Assembly: GCA_036873135.1 (NCBI GenBank)
Contig: JAPTYO010000007.1
Coordinates: 12,134,763-12,198,762 of the forward strand
Source: Clarkia xantiana subsp. parviflora
Lineage: Eukaryota; Streptophyta; Magnoliopsida; Myrtales; Onagraceae
Direction: 5' to 3'
Length of the DNA stretch: 64,000 nt
Shown: piece by piece, positions 1-11,513 of the stretch
Layout of the letters: each line of letters starts with the position of its first letter
Position numbering within the stretch: position 1 is the stretch's first letter
Made by a program: the position numbers and the translations under genes
The notes under the pieces: model-generated
Told to the model about the DNA's origin: nothing
What the model saw: the letters and a program-made list of their open reading frames with translations, nothing else
The model's database searches: none

Positions 1-158
1 TTTCTATAATTCAAATAACAAGCATGAATTTCATTTAGATTCACAACATCATAAATAAGTTGTATTACAATCAGAATATATATTTCAATATGTATAGTCG
101 TAATCTCCTAAACTAAAGAGCAATGGATAAATTATTTTAAATAAACCAAAGTTCTGAA

Positions 159-228
<70 letters not shown>

Positions 229-1186
229 TCTCTAATTACAGAAAGAACTCGTTATCCTATTTCCAATATTGTCGTAGATTATTCACACCACTCCAATTTT
301 CCACGGTTTAATAAAATGTGATGTTACGTTTTTCACACCTAAAGGCTAAAACTAGTAAAGTGGAAATCCATTTAAAATGGATGATTAAATAAGCGGTGTC
401 TTGATGTCTGCTTTTCCATAACGTCTAATTTTTTTAGATAGATTTTTTTTTTTTTGGATTTTTTTTACAATTTGTTTAGTGATGGATTTTTTTTAAAAAC
501 ATTTTCCGTTGATTTTTAGGGCATATAAATTTATAATTCGTAATTTTACCAACCACTTTCTAATAATAAGATGTTATATATTTTTAGTTTAGCTAAATCG
601 TGATAAAAAAAAGTGCATATATATATATTGATTTATAACAATTTAACATACAATGCAATTTAAATATATTTCTAATAAAACATATCATCCGATTATCTCT
701 CTGAGGGTAAAATAAAAATAATCTATATTTATAGATATACTAATACTGATTGTTAGAGAATAAGATGGTAAATTTTAAGATGATATCTCGGCTCTATCAG
801 CCATTGAGACCGCACCACGTAAATCATTCGTATTCAAAAAAATCAAACTCACAATAAATAATAAAATTTCATCAATATTCTAAAACATACTCATTTATAT
901 CCCCTAACATATAAACCATTTATATTCAATCACATAAATAAATATCAATACACTATATAAAGTCCACTTTAAAATATAGTTATTCAAAACACAACAATAT
1001 CCAAATATTTAAAAACAACCTCCGTGAAAACACCATGTCAAGCAAACTCTTTATAACAAATGTCTCATCATACATTTAGACGCGGGTGCAGATGACAAAG
1101 TGGGGAAACCGATTGAGTCTGTCGGAAGTCTGCGAAGGCGGGTCGAAAGTCGAATCGAAATTAGGGTGGGGGATTTCTGGGTCGTC
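1..1186. other. AT-rich intergenic DNA
   Basis: No coding region, RNA gene or complete transposon recognised. It contains a long AT dinucleotide run at 162-222 and a short GC-richer patch around 1081-1186 that I cannot assign. Confidence 0.6.
162..222. repeat. (AT)n microsatellite
   Basis: About 30 uninterrupted AT dinucleotide units, seen directly. Confidence 0.95.
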
Positions 1187-1189
1187 TTA

Positions 1190-1604
1190 GAGCATCCACA
1201 ATGGTTTTACATAAAATGTATTCTTTAAAGTTGCCACGTAGACATTTATGTACACTTTAAGTAATACGTAAATTTAAGACACACGTAAAAAATATTTTCT
1301 CTGCAATCGTATTACTTAAACATATTCCTTAAATATATTTTATTATTAGATTTTCCAACAACCACCAATAAGATATTAGCATTAATTATAAAATGAATTA
1401 ATTTATAATAAAAAATTGGTTACGTAATACATAGTGCATTACTTAAATTTAAGGAATGCTTTATGTAAAAACATAAATTTACGTGGGTCCCATCTTTAAG
1501 GAATGCTATGTAAAACCACTGTAGATAGTTTTTGTTGCTTTACTTAAATAAACATGTAGGACCCACGTTTACGTAATCTTTACGTAATATCATTGTGGAT
1601 GCTC
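1190..1604. mobile_element. Tourist-like (PIF/Harbinger) MITE, copy 1
   Basis: A 415-bp non-coding element begins GAGCATCCACAATGG and ends with its inverse (CATTGTGGATGCTC). It is flanked on both sides by TTA, the 3-bp target duplication typical of PIF/Harbinger. Much of the element is self-complementary. A second copy lies in opposite orientation at 32956-33351. Confidence 0.85.
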
Positions 1605-1607
1605 TTA

Positions 1608-2214
1608 CAGTTGTAGACACATAGTTTTAAGGTAAATATTTTTAATAATTAATGAATATGTATCCCATTATAGGCGGAAAAAATCCTTTAAAAATTAAAT
1701 TTCATAAATTTTGTTTATATATATATATATATATATATATGTACTAATCAACGCTTTTAAATTTTTTTATATCTTGATTATTTCTAATTTTATTCTCATT
1801 AAAATTTAGTTTTTTGTCAAATTTCACGCGACGTACGAGAACAATATTTAACTTATGTATTCATTTAAAAATTATTTTTTCCGCACTATGAGCAGTATTA
1901 GCATCTATTAATGATAAAATAATATCACTTAAGCAAAATATGGAGTGTTTTTTTCCACAATAAAATATAGGATAGAGGCTAGTGATTAGATTTTGGATAA
2001 TTAGTCTATCAATTTATATAATATAATTTGGACAGGTATTATGAAATCGTGATAAGTACTAAAATATGTAGGTTAGAGTGATTACATTGGTTAATATTAC
2101 ATTCAATTCTCCAAGATGATGTAATGTGTTAATTTTTCACATAGAATAAAATAAAACTATTCTGTGTAAATGACGAACAGTTAGTTACCTACTAATAATT
2201 ATATCAAGTTTTTG
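1608..2214. other. AT-rich intergenic DNA
   Basis: No gene seen. It holds a short TA run near 1718-1740 and otherwise featureless AT-rich sequence leading into the psi1 promoter relic. Confidence 0.55.
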
Positions 2215-2460
2215 GAATGGGCGCGCGTGAAAGTGATAAGAGCGACTGTGAGAATATTGCGAAGCATTTTTTGACGCGTGAGATGAAGTGCGTCTGCTGC
2301 TGGAAACTAGGCCTTGACCCACATTGGGACACGTGTCATTCTCTGATTAACGGGAAGAAAAGATAGTAGGGTACTAGGTGGGGCAGACGATATCCCTCCA
2401 CCACCAACTCCTTCCGTGTGAAAGATTTGAGCCCCCATCTTATATATATTAATAATAATA
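2215..2460 (+). promoter_or_regulatory. Relic A-type CBF promoter of psi1
   Basis: The block aligns by eye with the promoters of CBF genes A, C, D and E. It keeps TTTTTTGACGCGTGAG (ACGCGT at 2274-2279, matching the CAMTA core vCGCGb), a CACGTG G-box at 2330-2335, the stretch after it containing GATTAACGGGAAG, and a TATATATA run near 2440. In intact genes the TATA lies about 100-130 bp before the ATG. Here it is about 1 kb away because other DNA, including a 483-bp MULE-like element, has entered between them. Confidence 0.7.
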
Positions 2461-2521
2461 ATCATCACTCTACTAGTTATTAAAATATACTGCGTAATAC
2501 TTTAGTGTTTTATTAATTAAT

Positions 2522-3004
2522 GGGTTAACATGTCTTTTGGTCTATGATGTTTGACTATTTTTGAGTTTTGGTCCATAATGTTTTTTTTCCTAGTTTTGGT
2601 ACCATATGTTTGCAGATTTTTTCTAGTTTTGGTCCGCCCGTTACATTCCGTCCATTTTCTGACATGTACATTAGTCCCTTTAATACTTTCCTAACCTTTT
2701 TTTGTTCAATTTAGTCCCGAAATTTCAAAAATTCAATTGGACCTATTGTCCAATTGGGGTCAATTTTGAAACTTCGGAACTAAATTGAACAAAAAAAAAG
2801 ATTAACAAAGTATTAGAGGGACTAAATTTAAAGTTTAGAGTGGATCACGTGACTTGAACATGTCAAAAAATGGACGGAATGTAACGGTTAGACCAAAACT
2901 AGAAAAAATCTGCAAACATATGGTACCAAAACTAGGTAAAAAAAACATAATTGACCAAAACCCAAAAGTTGTCAAACATCATGGACCAAAAGACCTGTTA
3001 ACCC
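2522..3004. mobile_element. MULE-like foldback MITE with 9-bp TSD
   Basis: The element starts GGGTTAACATG and ends with the inverse, with terminal inverted repeats of roughly 200 bp that nearly meet in the middle. It is flanked by TTAATTAAT on both sides (2513-2521 and 3005-3013), a perfect 9-bp target duplication typical of Mutator-like elements. No transposase is present. A related copy is at 26794-27401. It lies between the TATA box and 5' leader of psi1. Confidence 0.85.
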
Positions 3005-3489
3005 TTAATTAATTATGTGAAGTCTCATTCAAAATTATTAAAAGTATGAGAATAGGAAAAAATTGGTAAAAGAATACTATTTGTATTACTGTGAAATCAA
3101 ACAAGTAGACAACAATGTGTTCAAGAGTTCAAATAGGATAAATTGACCGTTCTTGTAAAATAAAATTTAAAAGAGGAGATGAGAATTGGGCAACTCAAAC
3201 ATCGCATACTCTTTAATTATGATACGGTTAATGTGCACTCACGTAACTTGTCAAATAGCTCAATAATAATAATTTCAGAAAAATGCTAATGATCAACAAA
3301 TTAATCCTTATAATTTGATTCCCGTGTGAGTGAATAATTTTAATCTTGGAGTGACATAACAAATGTTATTCACCGAATCACCAGCGAAAAACTCCGTACT
3401 TTTCTACAGTCTCTCCACTTATACAATTCAATTATTCATTCTTACTCAATACAATACTCGACCAAGAACAGCTTTAATAAAGGTTGTCG

Positions 3490-4057
3490 ATTCAAGAAAG
3501 CTACTTTTCAATATCGTTCACTACCCTCCCTTCTAGTGTCTCAACTTCTCCGACGTAGCAGTGATGTTTGCGTCGAAGAATCCCAAGAAGCGCGCTGGTA
3601 GTAAGAAGTTAACAGAGACGAGGCACCCAGTGTTCCGCGGCGTTCGTTGGAGAAGCTCCGGCAAAGCGGGTCAGCTAGATTAGGGTGCCCAATAAGAAGA
3701 CCAAGATCTGGCTGGGGATGTTTCCGACGGCGGAGATGGCGGCTAGGGCCCACGACGTGCCCACTCTTGATCTTCGTGGTCGCCGATCGGCTGCTGAGGC
3801 GTTTCAGTCGAATCGATCGAGTTAGCAGAAGAAGCGGCGGTGGAGGAGGCGATGGCGGCCTCGACGGAGGCGGAGACGGAAACGTCATGCATGGTGGATG
3901 ATGAGGTGATTAACTTCAATATGCTGATGTGGACGGCGGAGGGAATACCATCGCCTCCACCGCAATGTGGTGGAGAGATGGTTATTGTTGGGAAGGTGAT
4001 GATAATGATGACGTGGGTGGTGATGATTACGTACCAGTGTGGAATTTTTCTGTTTAG
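3490..4057 (+). pseudogene. CBF/DREB1 pseudogene psi1
   Basis: Nearly the whole length aligns with CBF gene A, including the leader (ACTCGACCAAGAAC), the AP2 start (GTGTTCCGCGGCGTTCG) and the C-terminal end (GTGTGGAATTTTTCTGTTTAG). It is dead in several ways: the start codon is ATT (3490-3492), the N-terminal part is shortened, one extra base in the AP2 domain shifts the frame near 3664, TAG stops follow, and an in-frame 87-bp segment corresponding to 23657-23743 of gene A (the region encoding CLNYAD through DSVWR to the alanine-rich helix) is missing near 3799. Short ORFs predicted here are fragments of this pseudogene. Confidence 0.9.
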
Positions 4058-4185
4058 GATATTTTGCTTTTTATGGATTTTATTTATGTTTCCATTTTTA
4101 GGTAATAGATAGATTAGCTAGTGCGAGCTGGGAACAACCATTACCAAAAAAAATAAAAAAAATCTAGACCCCACCATTCACAGGA

Positions 4186-4777
4186 AAGGGGTGGGGATGG
4201 AAACGGGTCGGCAACCCCAGAGCCGCCTCGTGGGTCGGTCTGGCAGACTCGGACCCAGACAGGGTTACTTCCCGGGGCAGGCCAGTTGGAGGAAAAAATC
4301 ATGCGGGTCACCCGTTCCGCCGCATGAACTTTTTTTTTTCTTCCCACTTCTTAATATTACATATAAATTTGTTTTTGCCAAAATATTACATTATATATAA
4401 ATTTAAACCACAAATCTAAACACCAATCAAATACAAACACGTCAAATTTATCACAAAATACAAATCCAAATCCAAACACCAAATTCAAATTTACAAATTT
4501 TAATAATCTAAATATACATCTATTGATAATTTGGTCAGTGTTATTTATATAGGTACTATATTAACCATATTATTTAGTAAATATTACATCATATTAACAT
4601 AACAAATTAATATATAAATATATATAGGAACTTCGGGCCGGGTCCATGGGGCCCCGCGCCCCTAGACCCGGACCTACCCCAACCCGGGTCTGCCACGAAC
4701 CCGCCCCGTGACCCGCGGGTCGGCGGGTCATCGGGTCAAAATTGGATCGGGGCTCTGAGACTCGTTGCCATCCCTAG
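4186..4777. mobile_element. hAT-like non-autonomous element
   Basis: Two GC-rich ends, about 4186-4320 and 4630-4777, flank an AT-rich core. The left end reads GGGGATGGAAACGGGTCGG. The right end read inversely gives AGGGATGGCAACGAGT. This pattern is common at hAT MITE ends in plants. I could not identify a convincing 8-bp target duplication, so the limits are approximate. It follows directly after psi1. Confidence 0.5.
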
Positions 4778-5634
4778 GCGGGACATTAATATTATAAGAA
4801 AAAAAATCTTCGTGAAAAATTAATTTAAATCATGTAATATAATGTTATATAAAATTTAAACGAAAAATCTTAAAAGATAGAAATAAATGGCTGGAGGGAT
4901 TAGAGCAAAAATCGAATAAATAAAGTGTTTTCGAACCTTCTAGTAATTAGTTTACCAATCGCAATAAAGTTTAAAAAAATTTCAATATTAATTATACCTA
5001 AGACACGTGTTAAAAACTTAATGGTGAACTGCAATCTTGACACTGGGGCAAGAGATATAAAGCGCTACTAATTAAAAAGATACTATTATTCTTTTTATTT
5101 TGAAGAATTATTTTTACTCTTCCAAATCGAAATGATTGGTGTATGTATCTAAAGAAAATAGTAAATATAGATATCATATTATGCCGTGATCTAATTATTG
5201 ACCGTGTGTTGTATGAGGCTATACTTAAAATTGAAAATTTATATATAATGTCATAAATTCGAATGTTCTAAGAGAATTTGTTTCTAAATGAATATAAAAG
5301 AACATATATAGATTAATTTGCAATAATAGTATAAGAAACAATATATGATATTACATGTCAGCAAAAATTATGTCTTTAACTCTACTTTTACATATATAAA
5401 AAAACGTTTATGAACCAATTTTCTATATGTGAAAAGTTATTATTTGAAACAATTATAAAAACAAATACGTTGATTTTTTTGATTCGTTTTGAAATTCATA
5501 ATAATTGTTTTTTATCAGTTGACAGAAAATATGAATTTGAAGTAAGAAGTTATAAAATTAATTTTAAAATAAAACAAATACCTACCTCTTTTATTCTCTA
5601 ATAATTTAATTGAGTATAATAATATTTAATAGTG
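4778..5634. other. AT-rich intergenic DNA
   Basis: No gene or element recognised; only short, low-complexity reading frames without recognisable protein similarity. Confidence 0.5.
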
Positions 5635-5950
5635 AGGGCGTCGGTGGGTGGGACAATGATTAAACAAAACAAAAACAGGGCCAGAACTAGAAGGATCTTT
5701 TCTCTAGGTGAAGTTCAACCACAAATACTTCCATGGTCATTGATCTCTGCTTTATTATTCTAAGGTACAACCCCAGATCTTTTAGTAGCACATAAAAAAT
5801 CTTCAGCCAGCCTCACCATATTTTTTTAAGGAGCATTTAGTACAATCACCCATAAACAAAAATATAATTATTTTCCATTTTTGGCAGTAGACCTTAAAGA
5901 CTCTATTATTACAAAATAATTCCTTTCGCCTATTCTTTTCTCAAAGTTTA
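5635..5950 (+). repeat. Cluster block Q, copy 1 (downstream of psi1)
   Basis: A non-coding block recurs four times, only inside this cluster (also 28601, 37195, 51400). Shared pieces include a GTGGG(T/A)GGGACAATGATT-like start, AAGTTCA(G/A)CCACAAATA, TTCCA(T/C)GGTCATT, TCTCTGCTTTATTATTCTAA, a run near TTTTATAAG(G/A)A and a final ATTCATTTCG-like stretch. Copy 1 lies 1.6 kb after psi1. It marks the ends of old duplication units; no coding potential or transposon hallmarks seen. Confidence 0.65.
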
Positions 5951-8640
5951 TTTATTTTTTTATCAATCTCAAAATTTATTTTGTTCAATATTATAATAAC
6001 CGAAACATACCTAAAATTCAAATTATGGATTTTTTTTTCGTTATGTTTATTTAATTTGAAAACGAATTTACAAATTGTCGAAGAAATATAATTCAATTTG
6101 ATTGTATTAGATATAGACAAGTGGTGAAACTGATTATGATATCCTTGAAAATCAATTTTATAACACGTGTGGCTCCAAATACGTATTACTTTGTTAGTTT
6201 ACATAACTAGCGATTTAAACACACCGGACGAATATTCATCATTAAATGAGTTGGAATATGAGATATTTACTACGGATTAAAATATGTATATATGTCAGGT
6301 AAACTAATTATGCAGTAGAATATGGGCATATACCAGTTTTTTACTTTCCGTAGACCCAAGATCTTGAGGGAGTTCGTTGTCCGCCGAACGACTCCTGTAA
6401 GAATTCTTGTTAAGGAATCACATATACGTAATGGTCTCTACAGCAAAGCCTCTTTCAATTCACCGGCAAGATGGATCTCCGGGATGATTGCTCGAAGCAA
6501 TTTGACACCTCCTATGGTATATGATTCGACTGAAATATGGTGTCCAGGGAGGAGTGATTTATTTTGTCTCAACACTTAGGAGGAAGAATGATTAACCCTA
6601 TATAAATCATTGACACTCCAAATTTATAAGAGAAAGTGGGCAAAACCCACCTCACCCTAATTACATATTTCGGTCGGCCACATAGAGTAAAGGGGAGGCC
6701 CAATTTTGAGTCTCTCATGTCAATTGGGATTTTAAACCTAACCCAAAATCCCTAATGTGACATTATCCAATTACTTAGGTGTTGGGCTTATATTAAATGA
6801 CTCATATTACGGTGGCTCATTCACCATATGCCAACAGCTCTCACCCGTCGGAATGGGAGGGTGCCTGTTAATATGTTGTCGACCAACACATCAACATCTG
6901 TTTTTCGATCTAGTCCAGCTTCTGAATTGTTCATACGAGGTTTGCTGTGCGACCGACAGACACAACGAACATCGTACTACTCATCGGCTAAGAGTGTTGT
7001 AGCGTCCGCGGAGCGTTGATTCCCAACATGTTACTTTTTTGTGCCCCGTTGTATCCCTAGTCAACTGCCATTCCACATAGGAACACTTCTCCAAGGCATC
7101 CATACAAGTATTCACAACCTTCAACTAATATCTGGTTGGTGACCACCTAGTGAATACAAGAATCGGAGAATTACAGGTGAGTGATGGATATCTGCCCATT
7201 TCGGGTTCGTATTTACATTCAGGACTTCGCAAACACGTCGAAACCACAAACAGATCCGAAAAACTAACACCCGATGAACAAAACGGTCCGGACGCACGTA
7301 TGCGTCCGGACCGGAACCTCCGGATTGCCCTAAGGCAAACCAGAGGGCAGTCCGGACCACGCCGGATATCGAGTTCGACGTGGTCCGGACTGCTAATGGG
7401 TACCGCGCGCATCCTTTTTTATCGTCCGAACACTGAGTAAAAGAGTTCTCCTATGCCAAACTTAAACAAACCAGACGACGGTTCTTATTTTCCTTTAAAC
7501 CGGCGTCGAACCGCACAAAAACAGGGATCGGTTCTATGGTTGCCTATAAATTTCTAAGGTTGCCTATAAATAGGGGACCTTGGCCACCCATTTCATAGAT
7601 ATTGACAAGAGATTTGGCCTAGAAGCTCTGACCTCTCTCTAGGATCTTCTATCTCTAGACTCTCATTTAAGCATCGGAGAGGGCTCAACCAGCATCACCC
7701 CCACTCTCCGTGTTGGTTATTGTCCCGTGTGCAGGTGAAGTCGCGCGAATGAGATAAGCTTATCTTACCGACAAGCTTGCCCAGCTGTCAACCGTCAACC
7801 GACAGCCGTCAACCGTGCACAGCCGACAACCGTCAACAGCGCACCGGTCAACGGCCCCTTGCCGTCATCAAACAATCCGCTTCCGACACCTGACGTGTCC
7901 CCATACCCGAAGTGCCGAAGAGTCCGACTACCCGGTTGGATTTGGACGCAACATCCATGACCATCTCCATTGCTCATATCCTCAATCAAACGCAACTAGT
8001 TTCAGGTACGTGGTCTAGGCATTTTTGTTAGGGGAATGTGTTCGTACGCCAGGAGACAAACATTGAGCCCAACCTTAGATACGAGTTCTTTGTGGTAATA
8101 ATACTTCGGGTGCTCCTTCAATAAACACTCGGATCAATCACACACTCAAGATGAAGAAGTTTACGCCAATCAGAACCTCCAAAGATTCCACCTAACACAA
8201 CCGAGCCTGACCCCGTGGTCGAACATGGCACGCGCAGTATGAAGTGCGCCTTGATAGCATAACCTGAGCTTACATATTGTCAGGAGTGGGAAATGTCATA
8301 TGATATCGAAGACTTTCATTTGGCCTAGAATCTGGTTTCCGATTAACAGAGTTCATCACGGCGATACGCAAAACAATGATCACGTCATGTTACCCCGAAA
8401 CCAAATGATCATTTTGCTTAACTAGGTTTATATTTCGAAACGCCGTGGTTGTTAGCCGGTCTTGACATGGTAGAGGTTCCCCTTCCATCAAGACGATCGT
8501 GCCTGTGTGACGAGGTAAGGCCCACATCCGACATATTTTATTAGAGGTTTTACACTCCAACGACTAGTTTATAGACCGTAAATCCGATGTAATTCAGACA
8601 TCATGACTTCGTAAAAATCATACTTAAATTGAAATTCATT
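5951..8640. other. Transposon-derived DNA of unresolved class
   Basis: From about 6320 the sequence becomes less AT-rich and lacks long ORFs. Around 6720-6830 it resembles 26148-26280 (shared TGTCAATTGGGATTTT and CTTAGGT...GGGCTT pieces), so this is a repeat family. Around 7560-7735 is a CCTATAAATAGGGGAC promoter-like motif followed by an AAGCATCGGAGAGGGC stretch, which resembles the 3' part of plant Gypsy LTRs. I could not find paired LTRs, and 8040-8640 is unassigned. Confidence 0.4.
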
Positions 8641-8661
8641 TATTTAAAAGCTCAAAAGATG

Positions 8662-9037
8662 TTATTGACACAATACAAGCCTCAAAAACCCAACGCAGTG
8701 CATTTTGACATGTTTTTCGAAAAATTCCATGCGTAAAGGTTTGGACAATGGATATGCCACCATACTCTCAGAGGAAAAGTATTCTAATGTGATCAATTTG
8801 TCTTCTACCATACTCTTCGCATAATTATATTTAATGTCAATGTGTTTCGTCCTACTATGGTACTTTGGATTCTTAACTGCTGATATCGCTGCTTGACTGT
8901 CATAATAAATCCTTATGGGATTACTCCAGTCCTCGACGTCAAGCAGAGCAGTCAAGAGTCTCTTTAGCCAGACAGCCTCATGTGCATTCTTAGAGAGGGC
9001 CACGAATTCAGATTCAATTGTAGACAGCGCGACACAG
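8662..9037 (-). pseudogene. Copia RNase H, C-terminal part
   Basis: The minus-strand translation has CVALSTIESEFVALS, then YYDSQAAISAVKNPKYHSRT, KHIDIKYNYAKSMVE and a C-terminal PLSKPL piece. These are hallmark segments of copia RNase H (usually ADPLTKPL at the end). It is the 3' end of the outer element's pol. The N-terminal part, with ANAAISWMSKKQS, lies beyond the nested insertion at 11856 onward. Confidence 0.9.
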
Positions 9038-9042
9038 GATTG
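9038..9042. repeat. Target site duplication GATTG (left)
   Basis: GATTG immediately precedes the left LTR and recurs immediately after the right LTR at 11851-11855, a perfect 5-bp duplication. Confidence 0.95.
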
Positions 9043-9379
9043 TGATATGTGCCCGAATATCGATAGGAATAAGAACACAAGAATGTATGTAAATAGGAAA
9101 GCTTACTTCCTAATCAACCCTAATCTCTTTAGGAGACTAAGATTAATTGTTGGAAGGTTGTTATTTCATTAATAAGAATACCCTATAAATAGGGATTACA
9201 AGAATCCTAAAAGATATACTAAGATATAAGATATAGATATTTAGGGATTACATGACCCCTAAGATATACTAAGATACTAAAAATATAATTATAACTAAAT
9301 ATATTGTTTATCCTAATAATACTATTCCTAATAAGATATAGATATAGTTGTAATCTAGACACTAGTAACGGCTGTAACA
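9043..9379 (-). repeat. LTR (3' LTR by element orientation)
   Basis: The 337-bp sequence starts TGATATGTGCCCG and ends GGCTGTAACA. It matches 11514-11850 at every base I compared. The ORF of the element runs 25 bp into it before its stop. Confidence 0.95.
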
Positions 9380-11487
9380 TTACTCCCCTCCTCGACTACG
9401 AGCTTGCCCTCAAGCTCGTGTTTTGGATATGCCTCAAGAAGCTTGTCTGCATCACCCCATGTAGGCCCGTTTTCAGCTTCTTCTGCCCACTTGTCATGTT
9501 TCATCCTGATATTCAGTTCCATGTAAGTGCTTGGGCGAGGAGTTGCAGCGAAAACTCCCTTCTTGCTATATGTCTTTGGAGGAGTGACTAATTTTGCCTT
9601 TTTATTATCAGTGGTCTTCGTTGCAGTCTCATTGTGCCTTTTCTTGCTTATTTCATGTTTCTTAGACTTCTCTTTGACATCAGTAAATTCGACACCGGTT
9701 AAAGTGACGTCCATCACGACAGGTTCCAGAAGGACCGATAATTCCCAAACCGATCCACACCCATTTTTGCTCTGCGAAGAGAGAATGATGTTGACAACAT
9801 TGTAAAGTTTCTCGAGTTCCATTTGTTTACCAATGGTTTCGGGTGGCATCATGGCAAAGATGAGGTAGCACTTTAAGCTTTCAGCTGTGTAATCAGAAAC
9901 TTGCCATCCATAGTCTTTATCATAAAAGGTCCATGCCCCATTTGAGATATGACGGAACATTTTCAAATCCCCGGGTGGGTCATGGTTGACCTGAGACTCT
10001 ATCAAGAGCTTGTGTCCTCTCTTCAGCACGGGCCCAAACTCGTCGATTAGATCACTAGAAAGTATAGCTTGATGAATGAAGGCACAATCCCACACCTTAC
10101 TACCGAAGCTTTGCATCTTCATTCCATCATCTCCAACCCATACGTAATCTTGAGTCAAGTCTCGGAAGTGGGACCAATGTTTGGGCTCGTGGTTTTCCAT
10201 GTTCAAAGCCTTGGCCTTCAGCAATGTCGGGTCATCTTCCAATTCTGTCACCAGTACAGTTTGTGCGTCTGGAATAATGTTTTCTTGTCTTGTCAAAACA
10301 CACTCTGCTCCGACATAAATTGGTCCATCAAACCTCTGAGGAAGCTGAACGTTGCAGATCTTATTTCCTGAGGTGGGGTCCCCCACGAAGCACATGGCCT
10401 TTCTCTTGCTATTGTTTATGTAGTGATCACAGTCAACATTCAAGATATAATGAACATTGGATGGGACAGCTGAAACACGTATCAGATCATTCATGGCCCC
10501 GGCCTTTTTGTGGTGGTCAAAACTCGGTCTTTTCTCATCTGATACATAAACCAAACAAGGTAAACTGAATTTACAGCCATCATTATCACGATTGTCTTCT
10601 TCATGGCGACTGAAGACCTGAATCATGCCAGGATGATCCCGAACATTGTTTCCGGACCATGAAGTCTCGTCTTTCATTGTTGATGGCGAATCAGTCTCGA
10701 CGGAGGGGGCTAGGGTTTCTTCCTCGGTGGGCTTGGTCGGCTCATTGGGTTTGGCAGAAGGAGCGGAAATCTCGACGATGGTCCCCTCGATAAACTCCAT
10801 AGTCTTAGTGTCATTCTCGTCCCCCTCGGTCACCTTCTCGACCGCCTCGGTCACCATATCGACCACCTCTTCGACGATGATGACCTCAACCGTTTCTGGT
10901 GCCAGAGGTGGCGTTTCCTCTAGGTCCTCTTCTCCAATCTGCTCGACCACCTTGGTAACCTTCTCGACCGCCTCTTCTTCGACAACAACTTCAACAGCCA
11001 GAGGTGGTGTTTCCTCCATCTTGTTCAGACGTACCTTCAGCAGTGCAGTTAATTCATTCGGCGACATCGAAGACAGGTCCGACATAAGCCTGGAAACTGA
11101 ACCATTTGCAGTCACGATCGAATTCCCTCCGTCATCTTCCTTGGTCATGATCGCGTTGCCTTCAGGGAGGGATTCCACCGTCGCCACCAGCTCTTCAAGT
11201 CCCGTCTTCCGCGCCTGTTCAAGCTTCACGTCCACCAGCGAAGTGCCGGTTTGAACCGGCTTCTCGACCACCTCCTCAACAGGTAGCTCGGAAGCGGATA
11301 GAATCGTCGCTGCCGTCGGCCGACCCATCGCTATTATCTCCTCTAGCATCTTCTCTATCCTGTCAAATTTTTTCTGAATCATCGGTGAGCAATTGATCGC
11401 CCGCAACTCTTCTAGCTTCTTCTCCATCACGTCAAAGTACAACTCTCGTTCCTTGTTGAACTCGTTCCCACTCTTCCACGGATCCAT
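9355..11487 (-). CDS. Chimeric retrotransposon ORF with captured cellulose-synthase and oxidosqualene-cyclase segments
   Basis: An uninterrupted 710-aa ORF whose ATG (11487) is 9 nt beyond the primer binding site; the stop lies inside the 3' LTR. Residues 1-60 are charged and probably coiled-coil. Residues 158-225 hold two acidic repeats, each beginning EETPPLA. Residues 275-402 are clearly cellulose synthase (CesA): [45 protein letters not shown] (with the DCD metal-binding motif) and [10 protein letters not shown]; the later TED and QxxRW motifs are absent. Residues 446-580 are oxidosqualene cyclase (lupeol/amyrin synthase type): [39 protein letters not shown], where DYTAE stands for the catalytic DCTAE. 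The C-terminal ~130 residues are basic and unrecognised. Neither enzyme fragment could be catalytic. Function is unknown; a gag-like or structural role is only a guess. Confidence 0.85.
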   Translation of the reverse strand: MDPWKSGNEFNKERELYFDVMEKKLEELRAINCSPMIQKKFDRIEKMLEEIIAMGRPTAATILSASELPVEEVVEKPVQTGTSLVDVKLEQARKTGLEELVATVESLPEGNAIMTKEDDGGNSIVTANGSVSRLMSDLSSMSPNELTALLKVRLNKMEETPPLAVEVVVEEEAVEKVTKVVEQIGEEDLEETPPLAPETVEVIIVEEVVDMVTEAVEKVTEGDENDTKTMEFIEGTIVEISAPSAKPNEPTKPTEEETLAPSVETDSPSTMKDETSWSGNNVRDHPGMIQVFSRHEEDNRDNDGCKFSLPCLVYVSDEKRPSFDHHKKAGAMNDLIRVSAVPSNVHYILNVDCDHYINNSKRKAMCFVGDPTSGNKICNVQLPQRFDGPIYVGAECVLTRQENIIPDAQTVLVTELEDDPTLLKAKALNMENHEPKHWSHFRDLTQDYVWVGDDGMKMQSFGSKVWDCAFIHQAILSSDLIDEFGPVLKRGHKLLIESQVNHDPPGDLKMFRHISNGAWTFYDKDYGWQVSDYTAESLKCYLIFAMMPPETIGKQMELEKLYNVVNIILSSQSKNGCGSVWELSVLLEPVVMDVTLTGVEFTDVKEKSKKHEISKKRHNETATKTTDNKKAKLVTPPKTYSKKGVFAATPRPSTYMELNIRMKHDKWAEEAENGPTWGDADKLLEAYPKHELEGKLVVEEGSNVTAVTSV
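9380..9393 (-). other. Polypurine tract
   Basis: On the minus strand GAGGAGGGGAGTAA directly abuts the 3' LTR, the expected place for the plus-strand primer. The ORF reads through it. Confidence 0.85.
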
Positions 11488-11496
11488 TGGATCGTC

Positions 11497-11509
11497 GGCT
11501 CTGATACCA
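11497..11509 (-). other. Primer binding site (initiator Met tRNA)
   Basis: On the minus strand TGGTATCAGAGCC lies 4 nt after the 5' LTR. This is the standard plant PBS complementary to the 3' end of initiator methionine tRNA. Confidence 0.95.
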
Positions 11510-11513
11510 AATA

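Noticed and set aside
3647..4112. Small plus-strand ORFs in psi1 as short proteins
   Set aside because: They are out-of-frame or truncated pieces of a CBF pseudogene.
4630..4780. GC-rich stretch as a coding exon or rRNA piece
   Set aside because: It mirrors the GC-rich left end at 4190-4320 as the terminal region of a hAT-like element.
10646..11254. 202-aa plus-strand ORF
   Set aside because: Antisense shadow of the chimeric retrotransposon ORF.
9355..11487. A genuine host cellulose synthase or triterpene cyclase gene
   Set aside because: Only internal fragments are present, catalytic motifs are missing, and LTRs, primer site and polypurine tract enclose them.
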